DNA from: Bacteroidales bacterium UBA2716
GTDB taxonomy: Bacteria; Bacteroidota; Bacteroidia; Bacteroidales; UBA932
Length of the DNA stretch: 17,242 nt
Assembly: GCA_002354005.1 (NCBI GenBank)
Contig: DEKS01000170.1
Coordinates: 1 to 17,242, forward strand
Reading direction: 5' to 3'
Positions within the stretch are counted from its first letter, which is position 1, and each line of letters starts with the position of its first letter. Of the stretch, positions 15,782-17,242 are shown piece by piece. The translations under genes were made by a program, and so were the position numbers. Below the pieces are notes generated by a model, which was given only the letters and a program-made list of their open reading frames with translations, did not search any database and was not told the origin of the DNA.

Positions 15782-16528
15782 ATGAAAGCGTTTATTATTG
15801 AGGACGAACCGCTCGCGCGCGGGCACATGATCAAACTGCTCACAGACCAGTTCCCGGAAACGGAGGTGGTGGGGGCGGTAGGCTCGGTGACTTCCGCCGT
15901 CCAATGGCTCAAGGCCAACCCCGCACCGGATGTCATTTTCATGGACGTGGAACTGAGCGACGGCATCTCCTTCGACATCTTCTCCCAGGTGGACGTTCCC
16001 TCCCCCGTTATCATGACCACCGCGTACGACCAATACGCCGTGCAGGCCTTTGAGGTCCATGCCATAGACTATCTGCTCAAGCCCATTGAGGTGGCGGCCC
16101 TGCGGCGTGCCATGAGCCGGGTAGCATCCGGGGAAACTTCCAAGCCCTCCTCCGAGGCCATACGCTCGCTCCTGAAGGACAGCCGGAAGGAGAAATTTAT
16201 CATCCGCCTGAACGACCGTCTCGTCCCCATCCGCACCACCGAGGTAGCGTATTTTTACTCGGAGGACAAAAATTCGTATATCGTCACATTAAACGGGTCT
16301 TCCTATATTATGGACGATTCCCTGGATACCATTGCCGCGGGGCTGAACCCTTCTACGTTCTTCCGTATTTCCCGCAGCTGCATTATCTCGGACCAGATTA
16401 TTGACAGCGTGTCCCGCCTGATGGGTGGCCGCCTGCGCATTTCCCTGCGCCCGGGCATCCTTGCCGCCACGGACTTCACCGTCTCCCGCGCCCGCGTGGA
16501 CGACTTCCTCTCCTGGCTGGAGAAATAG
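15782..16528 (+). CDS. LytTR-family response regulator
   Basis: This 248-aa cytoplasmic DNA-binding regulator is the partner of the kinase just upstream. The receiver domain (1-118) has the acidic pair E7/D8, phospho-acceptor D55 in VIFMDVELSDG, switch Thr at TTAYD (79-83), and K100 in DYLLKP. The LytTR DNA-binding domain spans about 138-248, with IRLNDRLVPI, VAYFYSEDKNSYIV, and FFRISRSCIIS where most family members have 'FfRiHrs.iVN'. LytTR proteins bind direct repeats near target promoters. Targets cannot be read from the window; the divergent sus-like operon is one candidate. The start at 15782 is chosen because the promoter core lies just upstream; the longer TTG-initiated frame would start inside the promoter. 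Confidence 0.93.
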   Translation: MKAFIIEDEPLARGHMIKLLTDQFPETEVVGAVGSVTSAVQWLKANPAPDVIFMDVELSDGISFDIFSQVDVPSPVIMTTAYDQYAVQAFEVHAIDYLLKPIEVAALRRAMSRVASGETSKPSSEAIRSLLKDSRKEKFIIRLNDRLVPIRTTEVAYFYSEDKNSYIVTLNGSSYIMDDSLDTIAAGLNPSTFFRISRSCIISDQIIDSVSRLMGGRLRISLRPGILAATDFTVSRARVDDFLSWLEK

Positions 16529-16534
16529 GGTCAC

Positions 16535-16565
16535 TTGGCCGTTTGCGCAAATTGCGTTATCTTTG
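16535..16565 (+). promoter_or_regulatory. lepA promoter (TTG-N20-TATCTTTG)
   Basis: TTG at 16535-16537 and TATCTTTG at 16558-16565 are 20 bases apart, a full match to the Bacteroidota promoter pattern. The ATG at 16572 is 6 bases after the core. The spacer holds a perfect 10-base palindrome TTTGCGCAAA (16542-16551), which may be chance. Confidence 0.65.
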
Positions 16566-16571
16566 CAGATT

Positions 16572-17242
16572 ATGAAGAATATCCGCAACTTTTGCATTAT
16601 CGCCCATATCGACCATGGGAAAAGTACCCTGGCAGACCGTCTGTTGGAACTTACGCGCACGCTGAGCGACCGCGAGATGGAAAACCAGGTGCTGGACGAC
16701 ATGGACCTGGAGAGGGAGAAGGGCATCACCATCAAGAGCCACGCCATCCAGATGGATTACGTGCGGGGTGGGGAGACGTATCGGCTCAACCTGATTGACA
16801 CGCCAGGACACGTGGACTTCAGTTATGAGGTGTCCCGTTCCATTGCCTCCTGCGAGGGCGCGTTGCTGGTGGTGGATGCTTCGCAAGGTATTCAGGCACA
16901 GACCATTAGTAATCTGTACCAGGCTATCGACCATGGGCTGGAGATTATTCCCGTGCTCAACAAGATTGACATGGACAGCGCCCAGCCGGACCTGGTGCAG
17001 GACCAGGTATGCGACCTTCTGGGTTGCGAGCCGGAGGACGTGCTCCGCGTGAGTGCCCGCACCGGCGTGGGCGTACAGGAGGTGCTGGACGCCATCGTGG
17101 ACAAAGTGCCCGCACCCAAAGGGGACCCGGACGCTCCGCTGCAGGCCCTGATCTTCGACTCCGTGTTCAACTCCTTCCGCGGCATCATTGCGTACTTTAA
17201 GGTAGTGAACGGCACCATCCGCAAGGGGGACAAAGTGAAATT
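16572..17242 (+). CDS. lepA: Elongation factor 4 (LepA), 5' part
   Basis: The first 223 residues of a translational GTPase are visible and the gene runs off the right edge. EF4/LepA acts on the ribosome, where it is linked to back-translocation and to 30S assembly. The G motifs are all present: G1 AHIDHGKS (11-18), G2 region EREKGITIKS (47-56), G3 DTPGH (76-80), G4 NKID (130-133), G5 SARTG (161-165). LepA-specific sequence includes MKNIRNFCIIAHIDHGKST at the N-terminus and PLQALIFDSVFNSFRG (189-204), which begins domain II and distinguishes it from EF-G, BipA and TetM-type proteins. It has its own promoter and is probably a housekeeping neighbour, not part of the glycan system. Confidence 0.96.
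   Translation, partial: MKNIRNFCIIAHIDHGKSTLADRLLELTRTLSDREMENQVLDDMDLEREKGITIKSHAIQMDYVRGGETYRLNLIDTPGHVDFSYEVSRSIASCEGALLVVDASQGIQAQTISNLYQAIDHGLEIIPVLNKIDMDSAQPDLVQDQVCDLLGCEPEDVLRVSARTGVGVQEVLDAIVDKVPAPKGDPDAPLQALIFDSVFNSFRGIIAYFKVVNGTIRKGDKVK

Noticed and set aside
14492..16060. A 522-codon minus-strand open frame across the kinase and regulator genes
   Set aside because: The two sense genes happen to share a reading frame, so one antisense shadow runs across both; its His/Gly/Arg-rich product has no domain.

Overview
The window reads as chromosome from a fairly GC-rich member of the Bacteroidota, most likely Bacteroidales. The evidence is a complete SusC/SusD-type outer-membrane glycan uptake locus, lipoprotein signals typical of the phylum, and several copies of the Bacteroidota promoter core TAnnTTTG (with an upstream TTG/TTTG about 20 bases away) directly before genes. 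Genus cannot be fixed from sequence reading alone.

Layout. Bases 1-185 hold the 3' end of a PIN-domain gene (+ strand). It converges with, and overlaps by 4 bases, a short-chain polyprenyl diphosphate synthase gene (182-1156, - strand). A 12-bp perfect hairpin (1239-1271) separates this from the end of a large six-gene minus-strand operon (14470 down to 1326). In transcription order the operon encodes an SLC45/GPH-like MFS sugar transporter, SusC, SusD, a SusE-like lipoprotein, a very large SusE/F-like lipoprotein (1196 aa) and a SusG-like GH13 alpha-amylase lipoprotein. Gaps are only 4-21 bases except for a 64-base gap holding a hairpin just before the amylase gene. A 138-base divergent region (14471-14608) then leads to plus-strand genes: a LytS-type sensor kinase, a LytTR response regulator, and the 5' part of lepA (EF4), which runs off the window.

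How they work together. The operon looks like a starch/glycogen/maltodextrin utilisation locus. Surface lipoproteins (SusD-, SusE- and SusF-like) would bind alpha-glucan, the GH13 lipoprotein would cut it at the cell surface, SusC would import oligosaccharides in a TonB-dependent way, and the MFS protein would take maltose-type sugars across the inner membrane. No periplasmic neopullulanase or alpha-glucosidase (SusA/SusB equivalents) and no SusR, LacI or hybrid two-component regulator is present. The divergent LytS/LytTR pair is the only regulator in the window and is a candidate, unproven, controller.

The most unusual object is the 1196-aa lipoprotein at 3694-7284. It appears to be an expanded SusF: two SusE-type N-terminal modules followed by up to nine CBM-like beta-sandwich units, six of them in three homologous about 200-residue repeats. 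I found no CRISPR array, tRNA, rRNA or insertion sequence. No gene-free stretch exceeds 300 bases; the longest are 1157-1325 and 14471-14608, both described below.
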